This document shows positions 55,007 through 64,000 of a stretch of DNA of 64,000 nucleotides, in pieces. A program made the position numbers and the translations under genes. Below the pieces are notes generated by a model. It was not told the origin of the DNA, ran no database searches, and worked only from the letters and a program-made list of their open reading frames with translations. The stretch's first letter is position 1, and each line of letters starts with the position of its first letter. Source of the stretch: Altererythrobacter sp. B11 (lineage in GTDB: Bacteria; Pseudomonadota; Alphaproteobacteria; Sphingomonadales; Sphingomonadaceae); contig NZ_AP018498.1 in NCBI RefSeq assembly GCF_003569745.1, positions 868,001 through 932,000 on the forward strand, written 5' to 3'.

Positions 55007-55121
55007 GCGCCTTGCGCTTTTCGCACTTGCGAAGAGGGAGAGTCTGGCGGATACGGGACAGGCCTTTCAGGCATCCTCTCCCAAAACTTTCAGGCCCGGC
55101 CGGCAACGGTCGGGCTTTTTT
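55007..55121 (+). ncRNA. candidate structured non-coding RNA or leader
   Basis: Four hairpins follow one another: GCGC-CTT-GCGC (55007-55017), TTCGC-ACTT-GCGAA (55020-55033), a GGGAGAG/CTCTCCC stem (55036-55042 with 55076-55082) enclosing GCCT-TTC-AGGC (55062-55072), and a terminator hairpin (55094-55115) with a T-tract. CTTTCAGGC occurs twice (55064, 55087). The AT-rich stretch just before could hold its promoter. It may be a free small RNA or an attenuator leader of the downstream ATPase. No known riboswitch class was matched. Confidence 0.45.
55094..55121 (+). terminator. intrinsic terminator upstream of the AAA ATPase gene
   Basis: GCCCGGCC and GGTCGGGC pair in 7 of 8 positions (one G-U-type mismatch place) around a 6-base loop, followed directly by six T (55116-55121). 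It ends the structured RNA candidate. Confidence 0.8.
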
Positions 55122-55256
55122 CTTGCCGGCGCTGCGGGTCGCTTGTGCGCGTTCGCCCGGCATCATTCCGGCACATTCCTTGGCCTAGCCGGTTTGCAAT
55201 CGGGCGGAGGCGATCCTAGCTGATGCCGACAAATCGCGAAGGGAGTGACAGAGCCG

Positions 55257-57581
55257 ATGGCCGATGCCGATACCGCTGAAGTGGAAGAAGGCACCATTCG
55301 CCTCCAGGTGGCAGCTGCACGGCAGGAGGAAAGCGGCCGCGGCGTTGCGCGCATGCCGCGCTCCGCCTTCCAGACGCTGGGAATCACCGAAGGCGACATG
55401 GTGGAGATCGAGGGCAAGCGTGCCACGGCCGCTGTGGCGCTGCTCGCCGCCAGCGAAGATGATGCCCTTTCGGTCATTCGCCTCGATGGTCTGCAGCGCG
55501 CCAATGCCGGCACCTCCAGCGGTGAGCATGTGACCATCCGCCGCGCCGAATCGCGCCCTGCCACGCGGGTGGTGTTCGCCCCTGCGCAGCGCGAAATGCG
55601 GCTGCAGGGGCCGACCGAGGCCCTGAAGCGGGTGTTCTTCCAGCGGCCGATCGTCGCCGGCGATCTGGTGGCCACGCACGGCCAGCAGCCGGTGCAGAAC
55701 GTGCCGCCCGAGGTGCGCCGCATGTTCAACGCACCGGCCTATGCGCTCACGCAGATCCGCCTGCAGGTGATCTCCACCCAGCCCAAGGGCATCGTCCATA
55801 TCGACGAGAACACCGAGGTGGAGCTGCGCGCGGAGTTTGAAGAGCCGCGCGACGGCCGCGGCGTGATCAATTACGACGACGTGGGCGGGATGGAAGACAC
55901 CATCAAGCAATTGCGCGAGATGGTGGAGCTGCCCCTGCGCTATCCCGAGTTGTTCACTCGCCTGGGTGTCGATCCGCCCAAGGGCGTGTTGCTGCACGGC
56001 CCGCCCGGGACCGGGAAGACGCGCCTGGCACAGGCAGTGGCCAATGAAAGCGACGCGGAATTCTTCACCATCAACGGGCCGGAGATCATGGGCTCTGCCT
56101 ATGGCGAGAGCGAGAAGCGGCTGCGCGAAGTGTTCGAAGAAGCGGAGCGCGCGCAACCGGCCATCGTCTTCATCGACGAGATCGATTCGATCGCGCCCAA
56201 GCGCCAGAATGTGACGGGCGAGGCTGAAAAGCGGCTCGTGGCGCAGTTGCTCACGCTGATGGACGGGTTGCAGTCGCGCACCAATCTGGTGGTGATCGCC
56301 GCCACGAACCGGCCTGATGCCATCGATGAGGCGCTGCGTCGCCCCGGCCGCTTCGATCGCGAGATCATCATCGGCGTGCCGGACGAGAACGGCCGGCGCG
56401 AGATCCTTGCCATCCACACGCGCGGCATGCCGCTGGGCGAAGGGGTGGACCTGACCGAACTCGCCCGGAGTACGCATGGCTTCGTGGGGGCGGACCTTGC
56501 GGCCCTGGCACGCGAAGCGGCGATCGAGGCAGTCCGGCGGATCATGCCGCGGCTCGATCTCGATGCCCGCGAGATTCCTCCGCAGGTCCTGGAGGAACTG
56601 CAGGTCGAAAAGAACGACTTCCGCGAGGCGCTCAAGCGCGTGCAGCCCAGCGCCATGCGCGAAGTGATGGTGCAGGCGCCGACCGTGGGCTGGGCCGACA
56701 TCGGCGGGCTGGACGAGGCGGAAGAGAAGCTGCGCGAAGGCGTGGAACTGCCGCTGAAAAACCCGCAGGCTTTCGACAGGCTGGGCATCCGCCCGGCCAA
56801 GGGCTTCCTGCTCTACGGCCCACCCGGCACGGGCAAGACGCTGCTGGCAAAGGCCGTGGCCAAGGAGGCCGAAGCGAACTTCATCTCGATGAAGAGCTCC
56901 GACCTGCTGTCCAAGTGGTATGGCGAGAGCGAGCAGCAGATCAGCCGCATGTTCGCCCGCGCGCGGCAGGTCGCGCCCTGCGTCGTCTTCATCGACGAGA
57001 TCGACAGCCTCGTGCCCGCCCGGGGCTCGGGCGGCGGCACGGAACCGCAGGTGACGGCGCGCGTGGTCAACACGATTCTGGCCGAGATGGACGGGATGGA
57101 GGAGCTGAACTCGATCGTGGTGATCGGGGCGACCAACCGGCCGACGCTGGTCGATCCGGCGCTGCTGCGGCCGGGCCGGTTTGACGAGCTGGTCTATGTC
57201 GGCCCGCCGAACGAAGCGGGGCGCGAGTTGATCCTCAAGATCCACACCCGCAACATGCCGCTGGCCAAGGACGTCGATCTTGCCGCCCTCGCCCGCAAGA
57301 CGCCGCGCTACACCGGCGCCGATCTGGAAGACGTGGTCCGCCGCGCCGGCCTGGTCGCGATCCGGCGCGACGGCATGAATGCGAACGAGGTAACCGCGGC
57401 GGATTTCGCCGAGGCGCTGGAAGACAGCCGACCGACGGTGACGGAGCAGATGGAAGAGGAATACGGCAAGATGAAGGGCGAGCTGAAGCGGCGCGCCATG
57501 GAAGTCCGCCCGATCGGCTTCATCCACGAAGGCATGCTGGAATCCACGCGCGAGCAGAAGCACGCGCCGGACGCCACCTGA
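55257..57581 (+). CDS. Cdc48/VAT-like AAA ATPase
   Basis: A 774-residue ATPase with the same layout as archaeal VAT and eukaryotic Cdc48/p97: an N-terminal double-psi barrel ([42 protein letters not shown]), then two AAA modules. D1 has Walker [16 protein letters not shown] near residue 247 and Walker [16 protein letters not shown]2 has [15 protein letters not shown] near 520 and [17 protein letters not shown]. Both modules keep Arg-finger segments. The role in bacteria is probably protein unfolding or quality control. The start at 55257 is preferred; a GTG at 55245 is too close to the ribosome-binding site. Confidence 0.93.
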   Translation: MADADTAEVEEGTIRLQVAAARQEESGRGVARMPRSAFQTLGITEGDMVEIEGKRATAAVALLAASEDDALSVIRLDGLQRANAGTSSGEHVTIRRAESRPATRVVFAPAQREMRLQGPTEALKRVFFQRPIVAGDLVATHGQQPVQNVPPEVRRMFNAPAYALTQIRLQVISTQPKGIVHIDENTEVELRAEFEEPRDGRGVINYDDVGGMEDTIKQLREMVELPLRYPELFTRLGVDPPKGVLLHGPPGTGKTRLAQAVANESDAEFFTINGPEIMGSAYGESEKRLREVFEEAERAQPAIVFIDEIDSIAPKRQNVTGEAEKRLVAQLLTLMDGLQSRTNLVVIAATNRPDAIDEALRRPGRFDREIIIGVPDENGRREILAIHTRGMPLGEGVDLTELARSTHGFVGADLAALAREAAIEAVRRIMPRLDLDAREIPPQVLEELQVEKNDFREALKRVQPSAMREVMVQAPTVGWADIGGLDEAEEKLREGVELPLKNPQAFDRLGIRPAKGFLLYGPPGTGKTLLAKAVAKEAEANFISMKSSDLLSKWYGESEQQISRMFARARQVAPCVVFIDEIDSLVPARGSGGGTEPQVTARVVNTILAEMDGMEELNSIVVIGATNRPTLVDPALLRPGRFDELVYVGPPNEAGRELILKIHTRNMPLAKDVDLAALARKTPRYTGADLEDVVRRAGLVAIRRDGMNANEVTAADFAEALEDSRPTVTEQMEEEYGKMKGELKRRAMEVRPIGFIHEGMLESTREQKHAPDAT

Positions 57582-57626
57582 TCACGGGCGGCCGGGCTTC
57601 GGCCGGGCCGCTCCGCCGAACTGTTG

Positions 57627-58757
57627 CTAATCGTTCGAGGTCGCGTCCGGCTTCGGCAGGGGCACCGCCTTCTCGCTGCGCTCTATCATCAGCGAACCCG
57701 TCGGTTCGATCCGACGCCGGGCGATGGCCTCCGGCATTTCGCGGCGCAGCCAGTCCATCATCTGTTCGCGCACGTAGCAGCGCAGGTCGAAGGCCTGCCC
57801 GGCATCCCGCGCGCTCATCAGCAGGCGCACCTCCATGGTATCTGCCTTCGTGTCCGTGACCTGCACCCCTTGCGCACGCCCATCCCACAGATCGGCCGAG
57901 TGGATCAGCCGCTCGTATTCCGCGCGGATCGGCGCGATCTCCGTCGCGGGGTCGAGATAGAGGAACACCGTGCCGAGCAGCTGGGATTCGCTGCGCGTCC
58001 AGTTCTGGAAGGTCTCGTCGATGAACTTGCTCATCGGCACCACCAGCCGCCGCTCGTCCCAGATCTTCACCACCACATAGGTGGTGCGAATATCCTCGAT
58101 CCGTCCCCACTCGCCATCCACGATCACTACGTCGTCGATCCGGATCGGCTCGGTCAACGCCATCTGCAGGCCGCCGATCAGCGATTTGAGCGCGGGCTGG
58201 GCGGCGGCGCCCACTGCCAGGCCGGCGAGGCCCGCCGATGCCATCAGCGTCACCCCGACGTTGCGGACGCCGGGGATCGAAAACAGCATCATGCCCACGG
58301 TCACGAAGATGATGATGAACGTGCCGATGCGCGAGAAGATGGCGAGGCGTGTGCGGCGGCGGCGCGCCTGCAGATTGTCTGCCGTGGTGATGTCGTTGCG
58401 CAGCTCGGCGGCGTGGACGAAGGCGCGCATGATGGCGAGCGCAATCCAGCCGATCAATGCCGGCAGGACGAATCCGGCCACCTGCTCCCATACGCTGGTC
58501 AGCACCGGCGCCACGCGACCTGCGAGCACGAGCCCGAGCGCAATCAGCGCCCAGCGCATCGGCCGGGCGAGCTGGCGCACGACCACATTGTCCGCATGGC
58601 TGTCGCTCGCCTTCGCGAAGCGCAGGAGGATGCCGTAGAAGATGCGGTGGGCGAGCAGGCCAGCAAGGATGCCGAGGATGGCGGCGGCGATAGCGAGGCC
58701 GGAGTTCCAGACCCAGAAGGGCATATCGGCGCGAAGGCCGGTCAAGAAATCGGGCAT
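57627..58757 (-). CDS. mechanosensitive ion channel (MscS family)
   Basis: A 376-residue inner-membrane channel with five or so membrane helices. The pore helix region is VGVTLMASAGLAGLAVGAAAQPALKSLIGGLQMAL and the beta domain is PIRIDDVVIVDGEWGRIEDIRTTYVVVKIWDERRLVVPMSKFID. It is a second MscS homologue, without the BON domain of the first. A G/C-rich repeat between it and the ATPase gene (57587-57613) may stop transcription. Confidence 0.92.
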   Translation of the reverse strand: MPDFLTGLRADMPFWVWNSGLAIAAAILGILAGLLAHRIFYGILLRFAKASDSHADNVVVRQLARPMRWALIALGLVLAGRVAPVLTSVWEQVAGFVLPALIGWIALAIMRAFVHAAELRNDITTADNLQARRRRTRLAIFSRIGTFIIIFVTVGMMLFSIPGVRNVGVTLMASAGLAGLAVGAAAQPALKSLIGGLQMALTEPIRIDDVVIVDGEWGRIEDIRTTYVVVKIWDERRLVVPMSKFIDETFQNWTRSESQLLGTVFLYLDPATEIAPIRAEYERLIHSADLWDGRAQGVQVTDTKADTMEVRLLMSARDAGQAFDLRCYVREQMMDWLRREMPEAIARRRIEPTGSLMIERSEKAVPLPKPDATSND

Positions 58758-58787
58758 GGGTTAACCTGTGTTGCTTGATCCACCCTT

Positions 58788-61643
58788 CTAATGGGCAGCA
58801 TCCCAGCTCGTTCCGAAGCCGATTTCCACCGCCAGCGGCACATCCAGCGTGACTGCGGGCAGGGCGGCTTCACCCATCACGCGGCGGATCACTGCGGAAG
58901 CGGCCTCCACCTGCTGTTCGGGCAGTTCGAAAACCAGCTCGTCATGCACCTGCAGCAGCATGCGCACCTGCGGCAGGCCGGCGGCTTCGAGGGCCGGCAG
59001 CATGCGCACCATGGCGCGCTTGATGATGTCGGCGCTGGTGCCCTGGATCGGGGCATTGATGGCGGCGCGTTCGCTTCCCTGCCGCTCTGCCTGATTGCGC
59101 GAATCGATGCGCGGGAACCACGTCTTGCGGCCGAACAGGGTCTGTGAATAGCCCCGCTCGCGCACGCTCTCCAGCGTCGCGACGATATAGCGCTGAATGC
59201 CGGGGAAGCGCTCGAAATAGCGGTCGATCATCGCCTGCGCCTCGTCCGGACTGGTGCCGAGGCGCGTGGCGAGCCCCCAGCGGCTGATGCCGTAGAGAAT
59301 GGCGAAATTGATCGTCTTGGCCCGCGCGCGGGTGTCGCGATCCACCTGGCCGAACAGTTCCTCCGCCGTGCGGGAGTGGATGTCCTCGCCTTGGGCGAAA
59401 GCCTCCTTCAGCGGCGGAACATCGGCCATATGCGCGGCCAGCCGCAGCTCGATCTGCGAATAGTCGGCGGCCAGCAGTACATTGCCTTCCTCCGGCACGA
59501 AGGCTTCGCGGATGCGGCGGCCGATGGCGGTGCGGATGGGGATGTTCTGCAGATTGGGGTCGGTAGAAGAAAGGCGGCCGGTCTGCGCGCCAACCAGGCT
59601 GTAGCAGGTATGGACGCGGCCGGTGGCGGGATTAATCGCAGTTTGCAGCGCATCGGTGTAGGTGCTCTTCAGCTTGGCCAGCTGGCGCCATTCCAGCACC
59701 TTCTGCGCAATCGGCGCGCCCTCCGCCGCGAGCCGTTCCAGCACTGCCTGGTCGGTCGAATACTGGCCGCTCTTGCCCTTGCGCCCCCCTCTGAGGCCCA
59801 TCTTGTCGAACAGGATGTCGCCCAGCTGCTTGGGGCTGCCGATGGTGAAGCTCTCGCCCGCCAGCGCGTGGGTTTCCCCTTCGATCCGGCCGATCTCGCG
59901 CGCGAACTCTTCTGAAAGGCGGGCAAGTGCGGCGCGGTCCACCTTGATGCCTTCGCGCTCCATCCGGGCGACCACGGGGATCAGCGGACGGTCGACCCGT
60001 TCATAGATCCGCGTCCCGGCCTCCAGCGCCAGCCGCGGGTGCAGCACCTTGTGCAGCCGCCAGGTGATGTCGGCATCCTCGCCTGCATATTCAGTCGCGC
60101 GGTCGAGCGGCACTTCGCCGAAGGCGATGGCCTTCTTGCCGGTGCCGCACACGTCCTTGAACGGGATGGGGGTGTGGGCGAGGTGGCGCTGGCACAGCTC
60201 ATCCATGCCATGGCCGCCGCCGATGCCTTCGAGCAGGCGCCCCGCGTCCAGCGCGAAGCTGACGATCATCGTATCGTCCACCGGCGCCAGTTGGATGCCG
60301 TGGCGCGCAAGCACATTGAGATCGAACTTCACATTGTGCCCGATCTTCAGCACCGCATCGCTTTCCAGAAGCGGCTTCAGCGCGGCGAGCGCTTCGTCGC
60401 GGCCGATCTGCTCCGGCTTTTCGGCAAACATATCGCTGCCGCCATGGCCCAGCGGGATGTAGCACGCGTCATTCGGCCCCAGCGCCAGGCTGATCCCGGT
60501 GAGGCTGGCAGCGACCGCATCGAGCGAATTGGTCTCGGTGTCCACCGCCACGCGGTGCGCCGTGAAGGCGCGGTCAATCCAATGGAGGAGCCGCTCCATC
60601 GTCTGGACACATTCGTAGGAGGCGCGGTCGACCGCCGGCATGTCCGGCAGATCCTGCCGGTTGCCCGCCGGCGTGGCCGGCGCGCCGGCCTGTGGCGGCC
60701 GGGGCGGGTTGAGATCGGTGGCGCGCGCGGGCGACCCGTTGCCGCCGTCCAGCCGCTTGAGCAGGCTGGTGAAGCCATGCTGGGAGAGGAAGGCGGCGAG
60801 CGGCTCGCGCGGCACCGCATCGAGGCGGAAATCGTCCAGCGGCATGGGCAGCGGGCAATCGTCGCGCAGCTGCACCAGCACGCGGCTGAGTTCCGCCATT
60901 TCGCGACCTTCGACCAGCCGTTCCTGCAGCTTGGACTTCTTCATCCCCGGTGCCGCATCCAGCGCGGCCTGCAGGCTGCCATGCTCCTGGATCAGCTTGC
61001 TCGCCGTCTTCGGGCCGATGCCGAAGATGCCAGGGACGTTGTCCACCGAATCCCCCATCAGGGCCAGCACATCGCCCACCAGCGCGGGGGGAACACCGAA
61101 TTTCTCGATCACTTCGGGAATGCCGATGCGCTGGTTCTTCATCGTATCCAGCATGTCCACCTGGCCGGGCGGTATGCCGTCGTCGGGCTCCACCTCTTCG
61201 CCCACCAGCTGCATCAGATCCTTGTCGCTGGACACAATCGTCACATCCCAGCCGCGCCGGGCGGCGGCGCGCGCGTAGGAGGCGATCAGATCGTCCGCCT
61301 CAAGGCCTTCTTCCTCGATGCAGGGGAGGCTGAAGGCGCGGGTCGCGTCGCGGATCAGCGGGAACTGGGGTTTCAAATCCTCCGGCGGCTCCGGCCGGTT
61401 CGCCTTGTACTGATCGTAGATCTCATTGCGGAAGGACACGCCGGAGGCGTCGAGGATCACCGCCAGATGGGTGGGGCCATCGGCCTTGTGCAGATCCTCC
61501 GCCAGCTTCCACAGCATCGTGGTGTAGCCATAGACCGCGCCTACGGGCGTCCCCTGCGGATTGGTGAGGGGGGGAAGCCGGTGATAGGCCCGGAAAATGT
61601 ACGACGAACCGTCGACGAGATAGAGATGCTGCTTGTCCGCCAT
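58788..61643 (-). CDS. polA: DNA polymerase I
   Basis: A 951-residue three-domain repair polymerase. The 5'-3' exonuclease covers about residues 1-300 (LYLVDGSSYIFRAYH, LEADDLIASYAR, GDSVDNVPGIFGIGPKTA). The 3'-5' exonuclease keeps its acidic residues (AVDTETNSLDAVAASL), so proofreading is probably active. The polymerase has motif A LLAADYSQIELRL, motif B RAKTINFAILYGISRWGL and motif C LLQVHDELVFELPE. The ATG at 61643 is used rather than the TTG two codons earlier. Confidence 0.97.
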   Translation of the reverse strand: MADKQHLYLVDGSSYIFRAYHRLPPLTNPQGTPVGAVYGYTTMLWKLAEDLHKADGPTHLAVILDASGVSFRNEIYDQYKANRPEPPEDLKPQFPLIRDATRAFSLPCIEEEGLEADDLIASYARAAARRGWDVTIVSSDKDLMQLVGEEVEPDDGIPPGQVDMLDTMKNQRIGIPEVIEKFGVPPALVGDVLALMGDSVDNVPGIFGIGPKTASKLIQEHGSLQAALDAAPGMKKSKLQERLVEGREMAELSRVLVQLRDDCPLPMPLDDFRLDAVPREPLAAFLSQHGFTSLLKRLDGGNGSPARATDLNPPRPPQAGAPATPAGNRQDLPDMPAVDRASYECVQTMERLLHWIDRAFTAHRVAVDTETNSLDAVAASLTGISLALGPNDACYIPLGHGGSDMFAEKPEQIGRDEALAALKPLLESDAVLKIGHNVKFDLNVLARHGIQLAPVDDTMIVSFALDAGRLLEGIGGGHGMDELCQRHLAHTPIPFKDVCGTGKKAIAFGEVPLDRATEYAGEDADITWRLHKVLHPRLALEAGTRIYERVDRPLIPVVARMEREGIKVDRAALARLSEEFAREIGRIEGETHALAGESFTIGSPKQLGDILFDKMGLRGGRKGKSGQYSTDQAVLERLAAEGAPIAQKVLEWRQLAKLKSTYTDALQTAINPATGRVHTCYSLVGAQTGRLSSTDPNLQNIPIRTAIGRRIREAFVPEEGNVLLAADYSQIELRLAAHMADVPPLKEAFAQGEDIHSRTAEELFGQVDRDTRARAKTINFAILYGISRWGLATRLGTSPDEAQAMIDRYFERFPGIQRYIVATLESVRERGYSQTLFGRKTWFPRIDSRNQAERQGSERAAINAPIQGTSADIIKRAMVRMLPALEAAGLPQVRMLLQVHDELVFELPEQQVEAASAVIRRVMGEAALPAVTLDVPLAVEIGFGTSWDAAH

Positions 61644-61859
61644 TCGCAAGCTGCTAGCAGCGCGGCGCCGTCAGGTCAGCCGCTTTCCGCGCGCCGGCAG
61701 GGCGGATGGTCGCGGCGTCGCTGCCCTGATCTCGCCACAATTGTGCTTGCGCTGCCTTAAAGTTGCCACTATTGCCGGCCGCGAAATTGGCCCTTTCGGC
61801 GGATTTCACGCGAGCCCCAAGGGCCGCGTAATGTTATCGCTGTTTAAGGATAGACAAAC

Positions 61860-62132
61860 ATGCGCAAGATCGTTCTCGCCGCTGCCGTTGCCGGCGCTGC
61901 TCTCTCGCTGGCCGCCTGCTCGAACGAGACCACGGACGCTGCTGGCGACACCGCCGATTCGGCGATGGCTGACAGCCAGGCGAACATGGAAGCCGCTGCC
62001 GACACGGCGAGCGACGCTGCCACCGAAGCTGCTGACGCTGCTTCCGACGCCGCCGATGCCGCAACTGACGCTGCTGACGCCGCTGCCGATGCCGCGACCG
62101 ACGCTGCGACCGAGACCCCGGCTGCTGAATAA
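61860..62132 (+). CDS. small Ala/Asp-rich lipoprotein
   Basis: A 90-residue protein. A lipoprotein signal (VLAAAVAGAALSLAACSNE) is followed by a mature part made almost only of Ala, Asp, Thr and Ser in DAA-type repeats (AADAASDAADAATDAADAA). The regular spacing suggests a long amphipathic helix or coiled coil, perhaps a spacer between membrane and cell wall. No family was recognised. AAGGATAG lies just upstream and a terminator directly downstream, so it is a single gene. Confidence 0.8.
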   Translation: MRKIVLAAAVAGAALSLAACSNETTDAAGDTADSAMADSQANMEAAADTASDAATEAADAASDAADAATDAADAAADAATDAATETPAAE

Positions 62133-62157
62133 GCCTGGTCTTACCGGATAAAGGAAA

Positions 62158-62186
62158 GGGCGTGGCCGCAAGGCCGCGCCCTTTTT
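62158..62186 (+). terminator. intrinsic terminator after the lipoprotein gene
   Basis: GGGCGTGGCC and GGCCGCGCCC form a 10-base stem (one G-U pair) around the stable loop GCAA, followed by five T. It is 25 bases past the lipoprotein stop codon. Confidence 0.92.
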
Positions 62187-62231
62187 CTTTGTGCCGTCCG
62201 CAGTTCGCTCACCAAAGAGCGAAAGCGGCCG

Positions 62232-63257
62232 CTATTGCTTGGTGGAACCGTATTCGGCCTTCACCCACTGACGGCTGGTGTTGGTCGGCGCGGTGTAGCC
62301 ATCATAGAGCGCGCGGGCGATTTCCGCGATCTTCGCCTCGCGGTTCAGGCGCGAGCCCTGGCCGGTCACATAGATCGCCACGGCGATGGAGCGACCATCC
62401 GGCGCGGTCAGAATGCCGATGTCGCTGGAGGTGTTGTTCAGCGAACCCGTCTTGTGCGCGACGGTGACGTCCCCCGGCATCTGGGCCGGAATGCGACGGG
62501 TACCCGTGCGGCACTGCTCCATCGTGCCGATCAGGAAATCGCGGCTTTCAGGGCGCAGCCAGCGGCCCTGATACAGGCCGGTCAGCAGCTGAACCATGGC
62601 GCGGGGCGTCGCACTGTCCCGAATGTCGATCTGCACGGCGGGGTCGATTTCCCCGTCGTCGCGCACCAGCGTGGCGATATCGCGGGTGAGGTTATATTCC
62701 TTCACGCCGGCCCGCCGGGCCCAGTCATTGACTGCGGACGGGCCGCCCACCGCTGCCAGCAGCGCATCGGTGGCAGAATTGGAGCTGCGCGTCAGCATCA
62801 GCTGAATCAGTTCGCGCGCCTGCAGATACTGGCCCTTGCGCACCGGCGCGATCGCACTGGAAAAGGGCTTGGAGCTCAACGGCAGCAGCAGCGGATATTC
62901 GCTCGTCAGGCTCAGCCGGCCCTGATCCACACCTTCCAGGAAGGTCGCGGCGATCGCGATCTTGCTGGTGCTGGCCATCGGGAAACGCTGATCGCCGAGC
63001 ACGCCGACCTGCTGGCCGGTGGCAAGATCGATGGCGGCCACGCCGATGCGGCCGCGCGATCCGTCAGCAAGGCTGGCGATCTGCCGCTCCAGCGCGCTGT
63101 CGAACGCCGGCGCGAAATCGCGCGGCTGGCGCAGATCCGTGCCGAATGCGCCGTCAAACGCCGCTTCGATCGTGTCATTTCCGGCGCGCGCAGGCGCCAC
63201 GCTGGCGAGGGCGAGGCCAAAGATGGCCGCCATCCGAGTGAAATTTCCGAATCCCAT
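62232..63257 (-). CDS. serine hydrolase with class A beta-lactamase fold
   Basis: A 341-residue exported protein. A signal peptide (MAAIFGLALASVAPARA) precedes the beta-lactamase2 domain. The nucleophile motif is MASTSKIAIAATFLEG (SxxK), the KTG box is TVAHKTGSLNN. The middle motif reads SSN (LTRSSNSATDALL) in place of the usual SDN, and no clear Glu166 loop is seen. It may be a weak or atypical beta-lactamase or a peptidoglycan-related hydrolase. The start is uncertain: ATG at 63257 or 63284. Confidence 0.8.
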   Translation of the reverse strand: MGFGNFTRMAAIFGLALASVAPARAGNDTIEAAFDGAFGTDLRQPRDFAPAFDSALERQIASLADGSRGRIGVAAIDLATGQQVGVLGDQRFPMASTSKIAIAATFLEGVDQGRLSLTSEYPLLLPLSSKPFSSAIAPVRKGQYLQARELIQLMLTRSSNSATDALLAAVGGPSAVNDWARRAGVKEYNLTRDIATLVRDDGEIDPAVQIDIRDSATPRAMVQLLTGLYQGRWLRPESRDFLIGTMEQCRTGTRRIPAQMPGDVTVAHKTGSLNNTSSDIGILTAPDGRSIAVAIYVTGQGSRLNREAKIAEIARALYDGYTAPTNTSRQWVKAEYGSTKQ

Positions 63258-63404
63258 AGCTCTGCGAGTATTGCCCGTCCTCATTGTTAAATGATTAACC
63301 AACTGAGCCTCCACGGCAATTGCAGGCGCGATGAAGCGTTATCCACAGGCGACCGGCCGGGGTCAAGCCGGGAACAAACCCCTGAAATTGCCGTGACGGG
63401 TGTA

Positions 63405-64000
63405 TTACGCCGGCTTGCGCAGGCGCAGGGCGAATTGATCAGTCTTTCCGCGTATTGTCGGATCGAACACATTTGCATCGCGCGGATCGGTCGGGCGGGA
63501 GTAGAGATCACTCTCCTCTTCCAGCACGAAGCCCGCCGCGGTCAGCGCATCCACTGCCGCCTTTTTGTCGATGCGGTGAAGCTTGTCGGTGTCGGCCGTG
63601 CCGCTGCCGTCTTTCGCGCTGTGATCCACCACCACCAGCGTGCCGCCAGGCTTCAGCGCATCGTACAGCGCCTTGATCGCCTTGTCGGCCGTCCCAGCCG
63701 GATTGTTGGCGGTGTAGAGGTCGTGGAGGTTCTGCACGGTGATGATCGTGTCCAGCGGCTCGGGGAAGCCCGGCGCGGTAATCGGCCCGCGCAGCGGCAC
63801 CACCCGCTCGGGATAAGGGGCCACGGCATCATCCTGCTCGGTCGCATATTCCGGGCGGAAGGCGATGAATTCCTTCGGCTGGAAGGCATAGACCTTGCCG
63901 TTCTGCCCTACGGCCATGGCCAGCAGGCGCGTGACGTAGCCGCCGCCCATGATGTAGTCGCCCACCTTCTCGCCCTTGTCGATCTGCGCGAAGGCCAGCA
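63405..64000 (-). CDS. SAM-dependent methyltransferase-like protein, 5' end cut off
   Basis: The frame is open to the right edge, so the start lies beyond the window. The visible part has a degenerate SAM site (GDYIMGGGYVTRLLAMAVGQNGKVYAFQP), then the post-I and motif IV-like segment LDTIITVQNLHDLY and ALKPGGTLVVVDHSAKDGSG. It ends TDQFALRLRKPA. This pattern fits a group of periplasmic class I methyltransferase-like proteins common in sphingomonads, which usually carry a signal peptide. Substrate unknown. Confidence 0.8.
   Translation of the reverse strand, partial: LAFAQIDKGEKVGDYIMGGGYVTRLLAMAVGQNGKVYAFQPKEFIAFRPEYATEQDDAVAPYPERVVPLRGPITAPGFPEPLDTIITVQNLHDLYTANNPAGTADKAIKALYDALKPGGTLVVVDHSAKDGSGTADTDKLHRIDKKAAVDALTAAGFVLEEESDLYSRPTDPRDANVFDPTIRGKTDQFALRLRKPA

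Larger units (their letters stand above)
54808..55256. other. 449-base intergenic region with structured RNA candidate
   Basis: The left part holds the scoA promoter region and nothing else recognised. From about 54950 it becomes AT-rich, then forms a series of hairpins ending in a strong terminator at 55121. The last 130 bases lead to the AAA ATPase gene; AAGGGAG at 55238-55244 is a possible ribosome-binding site. Confidence 0.6.

Noticed and set aside
55030-55100. Glycine-riboswitch-like GGAGAG and CTTTCAGGC elements
   Set aside because: The conserved GCACCGAAGG core is missing and the spacing is wrong, so only an unclassified structure is claimed.
57587-57613. Terminator between the AAA ATPase and MscS genes
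   Set aside because: The G/C-rich repeat can pair in several ways but has no T-tract, so it is mentioned only as possible.

Overview
The window looks like a high-GC alphaproteobacterium of the order Sphingomonadales, most likely near Erythrobacteraceae or Novosphingobium. The reasons are a CtrA cell-cycle regulator, an lptB-rpoN pair, the prfA-prmC-DUF4167 neighbourhood, a lasso peptide cluster with isopeptidase and TonB receptor, and a Cdc48-like AAA ATPase. The assignment is an inference from gene content, not from an rRNA sequence.

Region 1, bases 1 to about 34,220, reads as the right-hand part of an integrative and conjugative element (ICE). From the left it carries: a cut-off nucleotidyltransferase/HEPN gene; a damaged IS5-type element abutting an IS3-type element; a type II restriction-modification pair (BsuBI/PstI-type endonuclease and adenine methylase); a complete trbBCDEJKLFGI mating-pore operon plus a DUF2274 gene; a lasso peptide cluster (precursor, B, C, and on the opposite strand isopeptidase, TonB receptor and ECF sigma factor); a frameshifted DUF6499/DUF2285 gene of the ICE type; a LuxR regulator followed by a tightly overlapped luxI-phyH-gntR operon; a persulfide/sulfide module (BigR repressor, MBL dioxygenase-like protein, split YeeE-type transporter); a mercury module (flavin disulfide reductase, MerR, MerT, GDCCVxC protein); and a tyrosine integrase at the right edge. 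The integrase lies next to trmB, whose last codons are unusually AT-rich, so the 3' end of trmB is the candidate attachment site.

Region 2, about 34,224 to 64,000, is chromosomal backbone: trmB, ctrA, rpoN, lptB, a BON-MscS channel, ppa, an M61 peptidase, hisS-prfA-prmC, a DUF4167 protein, lnt, metK, a DUF418 protein, an operon of CoA-transferase subunits with a lipoprotein phosphatase between them followed by an MFS transporter, a candidate structured RNA ending in a terminator, a Cdc48-like ATPase, a second MscS channel, polA, an Ala/Asp-rich lipoprotein, a serine hydrolase and a cut-off methyltransferase.

The most interesting biology is on the mobile element. A 45-residue lasso precursor has a clear Thr(-2)/Gly(+1) boundary. 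A quorum-sensing operon couples an acyl-homoserine-lactone synthase to an Fe(II)/2-oxoglutarate oxygenase and a GntR regulator. Long inverted repeats sit directly on the ribosome-binding regions of luxI and trbB, which suggests control at those starts. Relaxase, coupling protein and partition genes of the element are not in the window and presumably lie to the left.
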